From: Actinomadura opuntiae
GTDB taxonomy: Bacteria > Actinomycetota > Actinomycetes > Streptosporangiales > Streptosporangiaceae
NCBI RefSeq assembly: GCF_030283205.1
Contig: NZ_JASNWF010000023.1
Coordinates: 62,001-126,000 of the forward strand
Direction: 5' to 3'
Length of the DNA stretch: 64,000 bases
How positions within the stretch are numbered: the first letter of the stretch is position 1; each line of letters opens with the position of its first letter. Positions 8,025 to 17,106 of this stretch are shown piece after piece. The notes under the pieces were generated by a model. That model was not told the DNA's origin and ran no database searches. It saw only the letters and a program-made list of their open reading frames with translations. The position numbers and the translations under genes are program-made.

Positions 8025-10010
8025 ATGAGCGGTTCCCGGGCCGCGCTCATGCTGGGTCGCATGAGAACCGAGCCAGCAGACCACGGCGAGTCCGTCCGGG
8101 CGGCGGCCCCCGAAGCGGAGCCGCGGAGCCGCGGCGCCGGCGTCCTTTCCTGGTGGTGGGCGGGCATGGCCGCCTGCCTCGCGATCGCGACCGTCCTGCG
8201 GGTGTGGCACACCGCGGCGGACGCCGGGAACGGCAACGCCTACTACACGGCGACCGCGCTGAGCATGTCCAAGGACTGGACGTCGTTCCTGTCCGGCAGC
8301 CTGGACACCGGCCACTTCATCACCATGGACAAGCCGGCGCCCGCGCTGTGGCCGTCGGCGATCCTCATCGACGTCTTCGGCGTGCACTGGGCGACGATCT
8401 TCCTGCCGACCGCGCTGGCGGGCGTGGCCTCGGTGCTGGTGCTCGGACTGGCGGTGCGGGAGGCCGGCGCCGGCTCCCCGGCCGCGCGCGCCGCCGCGCT
8501 GCTCGCGGCGCTGGCCCTGGCGATCAGCCCGGTCAACGTCGCGGTCGAGCGGGACAACAACCCCGACGCGCTGCTGCTGCTGACGATGCTGACCGGCGCG
8601 TGGCTGCTGCTGCGCGCCCTGCGCCGCGACCGGACGCGGCCGCTGCTCGGCGCCGCCGCGGTCATCGGGCTCGGCTTCGACGTCAAGTACCTGGAGGCGT
8701 TCGTGGTCGTCCCGGCGCTGGCGCTGGTGTGGCTGCTGTTCGCCGCCGGACCGGTGCGGCGGCGGGTCGTCCGGCTGGCGGCCGCCGCGGTGCCGCTGGT
8801 CGCGGTGAGCGCGGCCTGGCCGCTGGTGTTCCGGCTCCTGCCCCATCGCCCGTGGGTCGGCAACAGCAAGGACGGGACGGTGGAGGACCGCATCGGCCAG
8901 ATCTTCTCCGACCACCTGTCCGCGCCGGGCACCGACGTCAAGGGACCGGGGGCAGTCATCATCCACGCCTTCCAGACCGGGCAGGCGTTCCACGCGGGCG
9001 AGTCAGGGCCCGGGCGGCTGCTGTCCGGTGTGCTCGCCGACCAGATCTCCTGGTGGCTGCCGCTGGCCGTGGTCGGCGCCGCGACCATGGCCTACGACCT
9101 GCGTCGCCGCCGCGACGCCTCCCCCGCCGGGCTCGTGCTCTGGACGGGCTGGGCGGTGTGCTGCTGGGCGGTGTTCAGCTTCATGCAGGGCGTCCTGCAC
9201 CCGTACTACACGAGCCTGATGGCGCCCGCTCTCGCCGCCCTGGCCGCGGGCGGCCTGGTGAGCGCGTGGACGGCGTGGCGGCGCGGCCGCGCCTACGGCG
9301 CCGTCGCCCTCGCCGCGCAGATCGCGGTGGCGGGCGGCTGGTCGGCGTGGGTGCTGCACGACACCTCGGCGCACCGGCCCGGCTGGCTGCCGCCGCTGGT
9401 GCTGGCCGCCGCGGCACTGGCGCTGCTCGCCGTCCCGCTGTCGCGGCCGCTGGCGTGGGCGGGCGGGGCCCTGGCGGTGCTGACCGCCGTCACGACGCTC
9501 GCGGCGCCCGCGGTGTGGTCGGCGAAGACCACCGACCAGAGGCTGCTCGGCATCAACCCGCTCGCCAACCAGGACGGCCGGTACGGCCTCGCCGTCGTGC
9601 CCCCGCAGATCGGCAACGCGATCATGGGCGTCATCTCGGGATCCCAGCGCGTCGACCCCGGCCTGCTCGGGTTCCTGCAGGCGAACCAGGGTTCGGCGCG
9701 GTGGCTGGTGGCCGTCCCGAGCGGGCTGCAGTCCGCGCCGATGGAGATCGCCGCCGGCGGCGCGCCGATCATGGCGATGGGCGGGTTCGACGGCTCCAAC
9801 CCGACACCGACCCTGGCGCAGTTCCGGCGGCTGGTCGCGCGCGGCGAGATCCGTTTCATCCTCACCGCCCCGCCCGGCCGCGGCTTCACCGGGTTCGGCT
9901 CGGGCCCGTCCATCCAGGTGTCGCTGTGGGCGCTCAAGGCGTGCCGCATGGTGCGGCCCACCGCCACCGGGCTGCTGCTGCTCGACTGCCAGGGCGCCGG
10001 TGCGCGATGA
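8025..10010 (+). CDS. membrane glycosyltransferase, family 39 (ArnT/PMT-like)
   Basis: A roughly 661-residue polytopic membrane protein. The first luminal loop after helix 1 contains GNAYYTATALSMSKDW and a conserved TMDKPA, typical of bacterial GT39/PMT_2 enzymes that use polyprenyl-phosphate sugars as donors. About ten hydrophobic helices follow, then a C-terminal soluble domain (YGLAVVPPQIGNAIMG). It may use the lipid-linked sugar made by the GT2-GtrA protein at 352. The start is uncertain: ATG 8025 has GGGAGAAG close by, and ATG 8061 gives 649 residues. It overlaps the next gene by ATGA. Acceptor unknown. Confidence 0.75.
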   Translation: MSGSRAALMLGRMRTEPADHGESVRAAAPEAEPRSRGAGVLSWWWAGMAACLAIATVLRVWHTAADAGNGNAYYTATALSMSKDWTSFLSGSLDTGHFITMDKPAPALWPSAILIDVFGVHWATIFLPTALAGVASVLVLGLAVREAGAGSPAARAAALLAALALAISPVNVAVERDNNPDALLLLTMLTGAWLLLRALRRDRTRPLLGAAAVIGLGFDVKYLEAFVVVPALALVWLLFAAGPVRRRVVRLAAAAVPLVAVSAAWPLVFRLLPHRPWVGNSKDGTVEDRIGQIFSDHLSAPGTDVKGPGAVIIHAFQTGQAFHAGESGPGRLLSGVLADQISWWLPLAVVGAATMAYDLRRRRDASPAGLVLWTGWAVCCWAVFSFMQGVLHPYYTSLMAPALAALAAGGLVSAWTAWRRGRAYGAVALAAQIAVAGGWSAWVLHDTSAHRPGWLPPLVLAAAALALLAVPLSRPLAWAGGALAVLTAVTTLAAPAVWSAKTTDQRLLGINPLANQDGRYGLAVVPPQIGNAIMGVISGSQRVDPGLLGFLQANQGSARWLVAVPSGLQSAPMEIAAGGAPIMAMGGFDGSNPTPTLAQFRRLVARGEIRFILTAPPGRGFTGFGSGPSIQVSLWALKACRMVRPTATGLLLLDCQGAGAR

Positions 10011-11020
10011 ACACGCCCCCGCTGGAGCTGTCCGCGGTGCGGCCCTCGTGGATCGTGGACGACGCCGGAATCCGCTACACCGCCTTCCGCCGCACGCTCG
10101 CCCCGCGCTGGGACGCGGTCTGGGGCAGGATGCTCGGCGGGCACCTCGCGGTCGCCTGCTGCGGCGCGGTGATCGCGCTGCTGGAGGGCACCGTCCACGG
10201 CACCGCACTGCCCGCCCTGATCGCCGACGCGGTGCTCGCCGTCACCGGCGGCGCCGTACTCGGCTTCTGGCTGCACTACCTGCTGCTGTTCCTGCACGAG
10301 GCCGCCCACTACAACCTGGCCCCGAGCCGCAGGCTGAACGACCTGCTGGCGAACGCGTGCCTCGGAGCGATCCTCGGGTCGGACGTGCGCGCCTACCGCA
10401 AGGTCCACTTCGCCCACCACCGCAACCTCGGCACCACCGCCGACACCGAGACCAGCTACTTCGCCCCGCTCGACCGCCGGTTCCTCACCGAGAGCCTGAC
10501 CGGCGTTCGGCTCGTCCGGTCGCTGGCCGGCTACCAGAAGACGGCGGCCGGTGACGGGCCAGGACGGGACGAGACGTCGCGCGAGACCGCGGGCCCGCCC
10601 TTCCTCGGCGTGGTGTTCGTCGCGGCCGGGCTGGTGAACGGGACCATCGTCGTGGGCGCGCTGCTGCTGGGCCTGCCGGTGCTCGCGGCGTCCTGGGCGC
10701 TCGGCATGCTGGCCTTCCTGCCGCTGTTCAACAGCGTCCGGCAGGTTCTCGAACACCGCGGCGAGACCGCCGACGATGCCGTGGACTACCGACGGACGCC
10801 GCACGGCGCCGTCAACCGGCTGTTCGGCGACGGCATGCTGGCCGCCACCCTCGGCGGAGCCGGCTTCAACCGGCACCTGCTGCACCACTGGGACCCCAGC
10901 GTGTCGTTCACGCGGCTGCGCGAGATGGAGGGGTTCCTGCTGCGCACCGACGCGGCGCCGCTGCTGCTGCGGCGCCGCACGACCTACGCCAAGGCGTGGC
11001 GGGAGCTGAACCGCATATGA
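10007..11020 (+). CDS. membrane fatty acid desaturase/hydroxylase family protein
   Basis: A 337-residue protein with the three histidine clusters of membrane di-iron desaturases: HEAAH, HFAHH and HLLHH, set between hydrophobic helices. Enzymes of this family insert double bonds, or hydroxylate or ketolate lipids and carotenoids, with O2 and a ferredoxin. It starts inside the glycosyltransferase stop codon (ATGA) and itself overlaps the methyltransferase at 11017, so the three are cotranslated. Whether it acts on a lipid carrier, a sugar lipid or the metabolite is unknown. Confidence 0.75.
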   Translation: MNTPPLELSAVRPSWIVDDAGIRYTAFRRTLAPRWDAVWGRMLGGHLAVACCGAVIALLEGTVHGTALPALIADAVLAVTGGAVLGFWLHYLLLFLHEAAHYNLAPSRRLNDLLANACLGAILGSDVRAYRKVHFAHHRNLGTTADTETSYFAPLDRRFLTESLTGVRLVRSLAGYQKTAAGDGPGRDETSRETAGPPFLGVVFVAAGLVNGTIVVGALLLGLPVLAASWALGMLAFLPLFNSVRQVLEHRGETADDAVDYRRTPHGAVNRLFGDGMLAATLGGAGFNRHLLHHWDPSVSFTRLREMEGFLLRTDAAPLLLRRRTTYAKAWRELNRI

Positions 11021-11997
11021 CCGCGCCCGGCCTCCGGTGCCCCCTCTGCCGCGGCACGCGGACCCGCCCGTGGGCGCGGGCCCGCGACCTGGAGTACTTC
11101 ACCACCGAGGACGAGTTCGCCTACCACCGCTGCCCCGACTGCCGGCTGGTGTTCATCGACCCGGTGCCGGCGGACCGGCTCGCGGAGATCTACCCCGCGT
11201 CCTACTACTCCTACGGGCCGCCCGACCGGTCGTTCGCCGCGCGGGTGAAGCAGCGGCTGGACGCCGCCGCGTTCCGCCACGTCCTGGCGCGGGTGCCGGG
11301 CGCGGCGGTGAACGTGCTGGACGTCGGCGGCGGCGACGGCGCGCACCTGTCCATGATCCGCGAGCTGGAGCCGCGGACGGCGCTCACCCAGGTCGTCGAC
11401 CTCGACGAGCGGGCCGGGCGGCTGGCCCGCGCCCGCGGCCACCGCTACCACCAGGGGCGGATCGAGGACTTCGCGCCCCCCGAGCTCTTCGGCCTCATCC
11501 TGCTGGTCAACCTGATCGAGCACGTCGCCGACCCGGCCGCGGTGCTCGCCGCGCTCCGCCGGTGCCTGGCGCCCGGCGGGGTGATCCTGGTCAAGACGCC
11601 GAACACCGCCAGCCTCGACGCCCGCCTGTTCCGGCACCGCAACTGGGGCGGCCTGCACTGCCCCCGGCACTGGCGGCTGTTCGACCGCGGCAACTTCACC
11701 CGGCTGGCCGCCTCGGCGGGGCTGCGCGTCGACCGGTTCCGCCACACCCAGGGCGCGCCGTTCTGGACGGCGAGCGTGCTGGCCTGGCTCGCCGGGCGCG
11801 GGCTGGTCCGGCTGTCGGCGGCGCGGCCCGTCGTCCGCCACCCGCTCTACCCCGTGCTCACCCCGCTGTTCGCGGCGTTCGACTTCATCCGCACGCCGCT
11901 CGGCGGGCGGCCGTCCCAAATGTTCTTCGAATTGGCGGCCGACGACCGGGCCGAGGAATTGACCGGGCAATCTTTGAGAAGCACCCGGCACGCCTGA
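11017..11997 (+). CDS. SAM-dependent methyltransferase with N-terminal zinc ribbon
   Basis: A 326-residue protein. The N-terminus has two Cys pairs (CPLCRG and CPDC about 25 residues later) that would bind zinc. The class I methyltransferase core has NVLDVGGGDGAH as motif I near residue 103 and LLVNLIEHVADP as the later acidic segment. A GGGAGCTG site precedes ATG 11017, which overlaps the desaturase stop. This architecture is common in polysaccharide and deoxysugar loci. The acceptor cannot be told. Confidence 0.8.
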   Translation: MTAPGLRCPLCRGTRTRPWARARDLEYFTTEDEFAYHRCPDCRLVFIDPVPADRLAEIYPASYYSYGPPDRSFAARVKQRLDAAAFRHVLARVPGAAVNVLDVGGGDGAHLSMIRELEPRTALTQVVDLDERAGRLARARGHRYHQGRIEDFAPPELFGLILLVNLIEHVADPAAVLAALRRCLAPGGVILVKTPNTASLDARLFRHRNWGGLHCPRHWRLFDRGNFTRLAASAGLRVDRFRHTQGAPFWTASVLAWLAGRGLVRLSAARPVVRHPLYPVLTPLFAAFDFIRTPLGGRPSQMFFELAADDRAEELTGQSLRSTRHA

Positions 11998-12097
11998 CCA
12001 GTAGCGTTTCCGGTAACGGCGCGCTCCCGGCACGGCGGAACGGCGGCCGCGAAAAGGCTATGTGGAGGACTCCGATGCGGGACGCGGACGGATTCTC

Positions 12098-13207
12098 ATG
12101 AAAGCACTCGTACTGGCCGGCGGAACAGGGATGCGGCTGCGGCCGCTCAGCTACGCGATTCCGAAACAACTGGTGCCGGTCGCGAACCGGCCGGTGCTCG
12201 ACCACGTCGTGCGCGGCGTGCGCGACCTCGGCGTCACCGAGATCGGCGTCGTGGTCGGCGACGGCGGCGCGCAGATCGCCGAGGCGCTCGGCGACGGATC
12301 CCGGTTCGGCGCGCGGATCACCTTCATCCGCCAGGAGGCGCCGCTCGGGCTCGCGCACTGCCTGATCGTCGCGCGCGAGTTCCTCGGCGACGACGACTTC
12401 GTGGTGTGGCTCGGCGACAACCTGCTGCTGGACGGGGTCGCCGGGATCGCCGCGCAGTTCCGCGAGCGCCGCCCGGCCGCGCAGATCGTCGTCGGGAAGG
12501 TCTCCGACCCGCGCCGGTTCGGCGTCGTCGAACTGGACGGGGACGGCGCCGTCACCGGGATCGCGGAGAAGCCGCGCCGGCCGCGCAGCGACCTCGCCGT
12601 CATCGGCGTCTACTTCTTCACCGCCGCGGTCCACGAGGCCGTCGCCGCGATCGCCCCCGGGGAGCGCGGCGAGCTGGAGCTGACCGACGCGCTGCGGTGG
12701 CTGCTGGAGCACGGCCGCCCGGTCACCGCCCGGCAGTACGACGGGCACTGGCAGGACACCGGCCGCCCCGACGACGTCCTCGCCGCGAACCGGCGCGTGC
12801 TGGCCGGGCTGTCGCGCGAGGTCGGCGGGCACGTCGACCCGGCCAGCCGGCTGCTCGGGCCGGTGGTGGTCGAGCCCGGCGCCCGGGTGCTGCGGTCCAC
12901 GCTGCACGGCCCGGTGGTCGTCGGCGCGGGCAGCGTCGTCGCCGACAGCCGGCTCGGCCCGGACGTGTCCGTCGGCCGCGGCTGCACCCTGCTCGGCGCC
13001 CGCGTCAGCGACTCGATCCTGCTGGACGAGGCCGTCGTGCGGGTCTCCCATCCGCTGCGCGGATCGCTGATCGGCCGCGGCGCCACCGTCGCGCCCGCCG
13101 AACCCGGCGCCGGCGGCCACCGGCTCGTGCTCAGCGACCACGCCGAGATCGGGCTGGAGCAGCCCGCGGACCCGGCACCGGCACCGGAAGGAGGCGCGCG
13201 ACCGTGA
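12098..13207 (+). CDS. rmlA: glucose-1-phosphate thymidylyltransferase, long form
   Basis: A 369-residue sugar nucleotidyltransferase. It begins MKALVLAGGTGMRLRPLSYA, the dTTP-binding and catalytic loop, and continues with the PKQLVPVANRP segment. About residues 245-345 form hexapeptide-type repeats (left-handed beta helix), which places it with the long RmlA/StrD forms in antibiotic clusters that make dTDP-glucose. It overlaps the RmlB gene by GTGA. The ATG is set by the conserved KALVLAGG start although no good ribosome binding site is visible. The 100 bp before it hold no gene. Confidence 0.9.
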   Translation: MKALVLAGGTGMRLRPLSYAIPKQLVPVANRPVLDHVVRGVRDLGVTEIGVVVGDGGAQIAEALGDGSRFGARITFIRQEAPLGLAHCLIVAREFLGDDDFVVWLGDNLLLDGVAGIAAQFRERRPAAQIVVGKVSDPRRFGVVELDGDGAVTGIAEKPRRPRSDLAVIGVYFFTAAVHEAVAAIAPGERGELELTDALRWLLEHGRPVTARQYDGHWQDTGRPDDVLAANRRVLAGLSREVGGHVDPASRLLGPVVVEPGARVLRSTLHGPVVVGAGSVVADSRLGPDVSVGRGCTLLGARVSDSILLDEAVVRVSHPLRGSLIGRGATVAPAEPGAGGHRLVLSDHAEIGLEQPADPAPAPEGGARP

Positions 13208-14229
13208 GGATCCTCGTCACCGGCGGCGCCGGTTTCATCGGCTCGGAGTACGTGCGGTCGGCGCTGCGCGGGGACCTGCCCGGGTCCGCCGGCGTCCATG
13301 TCACCGTCCTGGACCTGCTCACCTACTCCGGCAACCCCGCCAACCTGGAGGCGGTCCGCGACCATCCCCGGTACCGGTTCGTGCGGGGCGACACCAGCGA
13401 CCCCGTCGTCGTGGACGAGGCCGTCGCGGGCCACGACGCGATCGTGCACTTCGCCGCCGAGACGCACGTCGACCGGTCCATCGTCAGCGGGGCCCGGTTC
13501 GTGCAGACCAACGTGCTCGGCACGCAGGTGCTGCTGGAGGCCGCCGACCGGCACGGCGTCGGCCGGTTCGTGCACGTGTCCACCGACGAGGTCTACGGCT
13601 CCATCCCCGAGGGGTCCTGGACGGAGCAGTCGCCGGTCGCGCCGAACATGCCGTACTCGGCGGCCAAGGCCGGGTCGGACCTGCTGGCGCTCGCCTGGCA
13701 CCGCACCCGCGACCTCGACGTCGTCGTCACCCGCTGCACCAACAACTACGGCCCCCACCAGTACCCCGAGAAGGTCATCCCGCTGTTCGTGACGAACCTG
13801 CTGGACGGGCGGCGGGTCCCGCTCTACGGCGACGGCCGCAACGTGCGCGACTGGCTGCACGTGTCCGACCACTGCCGCGCCATCCAGCTCGTCCTGCTGG
13901 GCGGGCGGGGCGGCGAGGTCTACCACATCGGCGGCGGCACCGAGCTGACCAACCGGGAGCTGACCGAGCGGCTGCTGGCGGCCTGCGGCGCCGGCTGGGA
14001 CATGGTCGACCACGTCCCGGACCGCAGGAACCACGACCTGCGGTACTCCCTCGACATCACCCGGATCCGCGAGGAGCTGGGGTACGCGCCGCGCGTCCCG
14101 TTCGAGCGGGGCCTCGCCGAGACCGTCGAGTGGTACCGCGCCCACCGGTCCTGGTGGGAGCCGCTGAAGGAGTCCGCGGCCGCCGTCCCCGGACCGGCCG
14201 GCGCGCGGCCCGGCCCGGTGACCGCGTGA
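13204..14229 (+). CDS. rmlB: dTDP-glucose 4,6-dehydratase
   Basis: A 341-residue extended SDR. GGAGFIGS is the NAD-binding loop, STDEVYG carries the Asp-Glu pair needed for 6-deoxygenation, and YSAAK holds the catalytic Tyr and Lys. RCTNNYGPHQYPEKVIP and the DGRNVRDWLHVSDHC segment are diagnostic of RmlB. It converts dTDP-glucose to the 4-keto-6-deoxy sugar, the branch point for antibiotic deoxysugars. The GTG start overlaps the RmlA stop. The reading frame is complete and of normal length. Confidence 0.93.
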   Translation: MRILVTGGAGFIGSEYVRSALRGDLPGSAGVHVTVLDLLTYSGNPANLEAVRDHPRYRFVRGDTSDPVVVDEAVAGHDAIVHFAAETHVDRSIVSGARFVQTNVLGTQVLLEAADRHGVGRFVHVSTDEVYGSIPEGSWTEQSPVAPNMPYSAAKAGSDLLALAWHRTRDLDVVVTRCTNNYGPHQYPEKVIPLFVTNLLDGRRVPLYGDGRNVRDWLHVSDHCRAIQLVLLGGRGGEVYHIGGGTELTNRELTERLLAACGAGWDMVDHVPDRRNHDLRYSLDITRIREELGYAPRVPFERGLAETVEWYRAHRSWWEPLKESAAAVPGPAGARPGPVTA

Positions 14230-14285
14230 CCGGCCGGCGGCCCCGCGCGGCGGCGGCCGCGCCCCACACACCGACAGGAGATGCG

Positions 14286-15545
14286 ATGCAGGAGATCGTG
14301 CGGAGGGCCGACCGGTGCCGGGTCTGCGGACGCGACGACTGGCTGGACGTCGTCTCGTTCGGCGAGACCCCGCTCGCCGGCGACTTCCTCCCCCCGGACG
14401 CCCCGCCCGGCGCCGAGCGGCGCGCGCCGCTGGAGGTCGCGGTCTGCCGCGGCTGCCGGCTGATGAGCCTGCGGCACGTCGTCGATCCGGAGGCGCTGTT
14501 CGGGCACTACCGGTACGTCTCGTCCGAATCCGACCTGATCATGAACCACATGCGCCGGCTGGTGGCGGACGCCGGCCTGGACGCGGGCGACCTCGTCGTC
14601 GAGTTCGGCAGCAACACCGGCGTCCACCTGGAGCTGTTCCGGCGGGCCGGGATGCGGGTGGTGGGCGTCGACCCGGCCCGCAACCTCGCCGAGATCGCCA
14701 ACGGGCGCGGCGTCGAGACCGTCGCCGAGCCGTTCACCGCGACGGTCGGCGCCCGCGTCGCCGCGCGGCACGGCCGCGCGGCGATGGTGCTGGGCCGCCA
14801 GTGCTTCGCCCACATCCACGACGTGCACGAGGTGCTGGACGGGGTGAACGCCGTCCTGGACCCGGCCGGCGTGCTCGCCGTCGAGGTGCCGTACCTGGTC
14901 GAGCTGCTGGCCAGCGACGAGTTCGACACGATCTTCCACGAGCACCTGTCGTACTTCTCGCTGGGCACGCTGCGGACGCTGTTCGGCATGCACGGCCTGC
15001 GCGTCGTGGACGTCCGGACGGCCCCCGTGCACGGCGGCTCCATCGTCGTGTACGCCGCGCCGCGCGCGTCCGCGCGGGACGAGCGACCGGCGGTCGCGCG
15101 GATGCTGGCCCGCGAGGACGAGCTGGGCCTGTCCGGCGACGGCCCGTACCTGGAGTTCGCGCGCCGCACCGAGACGGCACGCGCGGAGATCGGCGACCTG
15201 GTCCGATCGCTGGCCGCCGAGGGCCGCACGGTCGCCGGGTACGGCGCGCCCGCCAAGGGCAGCACGCTGCTCAACGCATGCGGGCTGACGAGCGAGCACG
15301 TGCGGTTCTGCACCGACACGACCGCGCTGAAGCAGGGGCGGCTGATGCCCGGCTCGCGCGTCCCGATCGTCGCGCCGGAGGAGGGCCTGGCCCGCCGCCC
15401 GGACTACTTCCTGCTGCTCGCCTGGAACTACGCCGACGAGATCATCGGCCGGGAGCGCGCCTACCTGGAGGCGGGCGGCCGGTTCATCGTGCCCGTCCCC
15501 CGGCCGCGCGTGGTGTCCGCGCCGTCCGCCGTCGCGGCGCCCTGA
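14286..15545 (+). CDS. deoxysugar C-methyltransferase (NovU/TylCIII type)
   Basis: A 419-residue protein of the sugar C-methyltransferase family. Order: a zinc-binding N-domain (CRVCG and CRGC), a SAM-binding core (VVEFGSNTGVHLE), the family's FHEHLSYFS motif, and a C-terminal domain with GYGAPAKGSTLLN. Family members add a methyl branch, usually at C-3 of a dTDP-4-keto-2,6-dideoxy sugar (mycarose, noviose C-5). AGGAG just upstream fixes the ATG at 14286; another ATG at 14281 is out of frame. It follows RmlB by 56 bp. A hairpin terminator comes right after it. Confidence 0.88.
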   Translation: MQEIVRRADRCRVCGRDDWLDVVSFGETPLAGDFLPPDAPPGAERRAPLEVAVCRGCRLMSLRHVVDPEALFGHYRYVSSESDLIMNHMRRLVADAGLDAGDLVVEFGSNTGVHLELFRRAGMRVVGVDPARNLAEIANGRGVETVAEPFTATVGARVAARHGRAAMVLGRQCFAHIHDVHEVLDGVNAVLDPAGVLAVEVPYLVELLASDEFDTIFHEHLSYFSLGTLRTLFGMHGLRVVDVRTAPVHGGSIVVYAAPRASARDERPAVARMLAREDELGLSGDGPYLEFARRTETARAEIGDLVRSLAAEGRTVAGYGAPAKGSTLLNACGLTSEHVRFCTDTTALKQGRLMPGSRVPIVAPEEGLARRPDYFLLLAWNYADEIIGRERAYLEAGGRFIVPVPRPRVVSAPSAVAAP

Positions 15546-15551
15546 CGACCA

Positions 15552-15587
15552 CCGGCCGGGCGCGCATGGGAGGGCGCGCCCGGCCGG
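15552..15587 (+). terminator. hairpin terminator after C-methyltransferase
   Basis: A perfect 14-bp stem (15552-15565 with 15574-15587, 8-base loop) begins 7 bp after the stop. It likely ends the RmlA-RmlB-C-methyltransferase unit. Confidence 0.65.
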
Positions 15588-15694
15588 GTGCCGCGCCGCG
15601 GATGTCCTTTCGGCGCGGCCGTGTTCGTCGGATAGCTGACACACGACGCCCGCACGGCACGGCCACCCCGTGCCCGACGTCCGAGAGGCCCTCC

Positions 15695-16231
15695 ATGACC
15701 GACGCATCCGTCCAGCCCGGCGCCGCCCTGTCCCGTGACGCGGCGACGGGGCGGCCCGTGCTCAGGCTCGACCAGCGCTACCCGCACCCGCCCGGACGGA
15801 TCTGGCGGGCGCTGACCGACGGCGCCGAGCTGTCCCGGTGGACGCCGTGGGAAGTGGCCATCGACCCCGTGCCCGGCGGCGCGGTGCTGCTCGCTTTCGC
15901 CGGCGGCGCCGCCGAGACCGGCACGGTCACCGCGGCCGAGCCGCCCCGGCTGCTGGAGTTCCACTGGCGGGGCATCCCCGGCAGCCCCTACGACGAGAAC
16001 CTGCGCTGGACGGTCGCGCCCGTCTTCGGCAGCTCCGACCTCGCCCTCACGGTGACGTTGCAGGACCTCGCGCACGCGCCGCAGAGCGCCGCCGGGTACC
16101 ACCTGTCGCTGATCCACCTCGGCGACCTGCTCGCGGGCCGGCCGGTGCGGCGCGCCGAGATACCGCCGGCCGACCCGCGCTTCCAGCCGCTCGTCGACCA
16201 CTACACCGGCACGCTCCCCGGCGAGGTCTGA
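15695..16231 (+). CDS. SRPBCC/AHSA1-type protein
   Basis: A 178-residue protein of the START/SRPBCC fold. LDQRYPHPPGRIWRALTD followed by LSRWTPW is the usual N-terminal strand-helix of AHSA1-like proteins, and EPPRLLEFHWRG is the matching central strand. These proteins have a hydrophobic ligand cavity; some act as cyclases or aromatases in polyketide pathways, many are of unknown role. It stands alone between a terminator and a convergent gene. ATG 15695 has only a weak GAGAGG site upstream. No function is assigned beyond the fold. Confidence 0.7.
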   Translation: MTDASVQPGAALSRDAATGRPVLRLDQRYPHPPGRIWRALTDGAELSRWTPWEVAIDPVPGGAVLLAFAGGAAETGTVTAAEPPRLLEFHWRGIPGSPYDENLRWTVAPVFGSSDLALTVTLQDLAHAPQSAAGYHLSLIHLGDLLAGRPVRRAEIPPADPRFQPLVDHYTGTLPGEV

Positions 16232-16242
16232 GCGCCTCCGGG

Positions 16243-17106
16243 CTAGGCGGGCAGGTCCAGCTGCGGGAACGCGGCCTCCAGGGCCTCCCGCCAGTCGCGG
16301 ATCGGCGCGAGCCCGGCCCGCGACCACGCCGCGTGCCCGAGCACCGTGTACCTGGGCCGCAGCCGGGCGCCCGGGAACCGGTCCGCGCGCACCGGCCGCA
16401 CCCGGTCCGGGTCGGCCCCGAGCAGCCGGAACACCTCGCTGGCCAGGTCGCGGCGGGACGCGGCGCCGCCGCTGGTCGCGTGGAACACCCCGGCGGCGCC
16501 CGTCCCGGCCAGCGCGACGATCTGCCGGGCCGCGTCCGCCGCCCATGTGGGCTGCCCCCACTCGTCGTCGGCGGCCTCGACGGAGGCGCCGGCCCGCTCC
16601 ATCCGGGCCATGACGCGCACGAAGTCGGTGCCGTACCGGCTGTAAAGCCACGCCGTGCGGACGATCGCGGCCCGCCCGGCGGCGACCAGGTCCGCGACGG
16701 CCCGCTCCCCCGCGAGCTTGGTGCGGCCGTACGCGCTGAGCGGCCGCACCGGCGCGTCCTCGGCGTAGGGCTCCCTCGCCGTCCCGTCGAACACGTAGTC
16801 GGTCGACACGTGCACCAGCCGGACGGACTCGTCCGCGCACGCCCGGGCCAGCGCCGCGACCGCGCCGCCGTTGATCCGCAGCGCGTCGTCCTCGGCCTCC
16901 TCGGCGGCGCGGAAGTCGGTCCAGGCCGCGCAGTTCACCAGCACGGACGGCCGGTGCCGGCGGACCGCGGCGCGGACCGCGCCCGGGTCGGTCAGGTCCA
17001 GGTCGCCGCGCGTCAGGGCGACGGTCTCGGCCGCCTCGCCGCGCAGCACGTCGCGCAGCTCCCGGCCGAGGACCCCGCCCGCGCCGGTGATCATCCAGCG
17101 GGTCAT
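16243..17106 (-). CDS. rmlD: dTDP-4-dehydrorhamnose reductase-like 4-ketoreductase
   Basis: A 287-residue RmlD-family SDR. It begins MTRWMITGAGGVLGRELRDV with the Rossmann glycine motif and continues with NCAAWTDF, VSTDYVFDG and YGRTKLAGE, where the Tyr and Lys are catalytic. RmlD reduces the 4-keto group of a dTDP-6-deoxy sugar. In an antibiotic cluster with a sugar C-methyltransferase it may be the 4-ketoreductase of the branched sugar instead of making rhamnose. The ATG overlaps the stop of the upstream oxidase by 4 bp, so it is the last gene of the minus operon that starts at 22190. Confidence 0.85.
   Translation of the reverse strand: MTRWMITGAGGVLGRELRDVLRGEAAETVALTRGDLDLTDPGAVRAAVRRHRPSVLVNCAAWTDFRAAEEAEDDALRINGGAVAALARACADESVRLVHVSTDYVFDGTAREPYAEDAPVRPLSAYGRTKLAGERAVADLVAAGRAAIVRTAWLYSRYGTDFVRVMARMERAGASVEAADDEWGQPTWAADAARQIVALAGTGAAGVFHATSGGAASRRDLASEVFRLLGADPDRVRPVRADRFPGARLRPRYTVLGHAAWSRAGLAPIRDWREALEAAFPQLDLPA

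Noticed and set aside
12004..12019. GCGTTTCCGGTAACGG upstream of rmlA as a copy of the element
   Set aside because: Only 8 of 13 defined positions match; the distance fits but chance matches at this level are common in GC-rich DNA.
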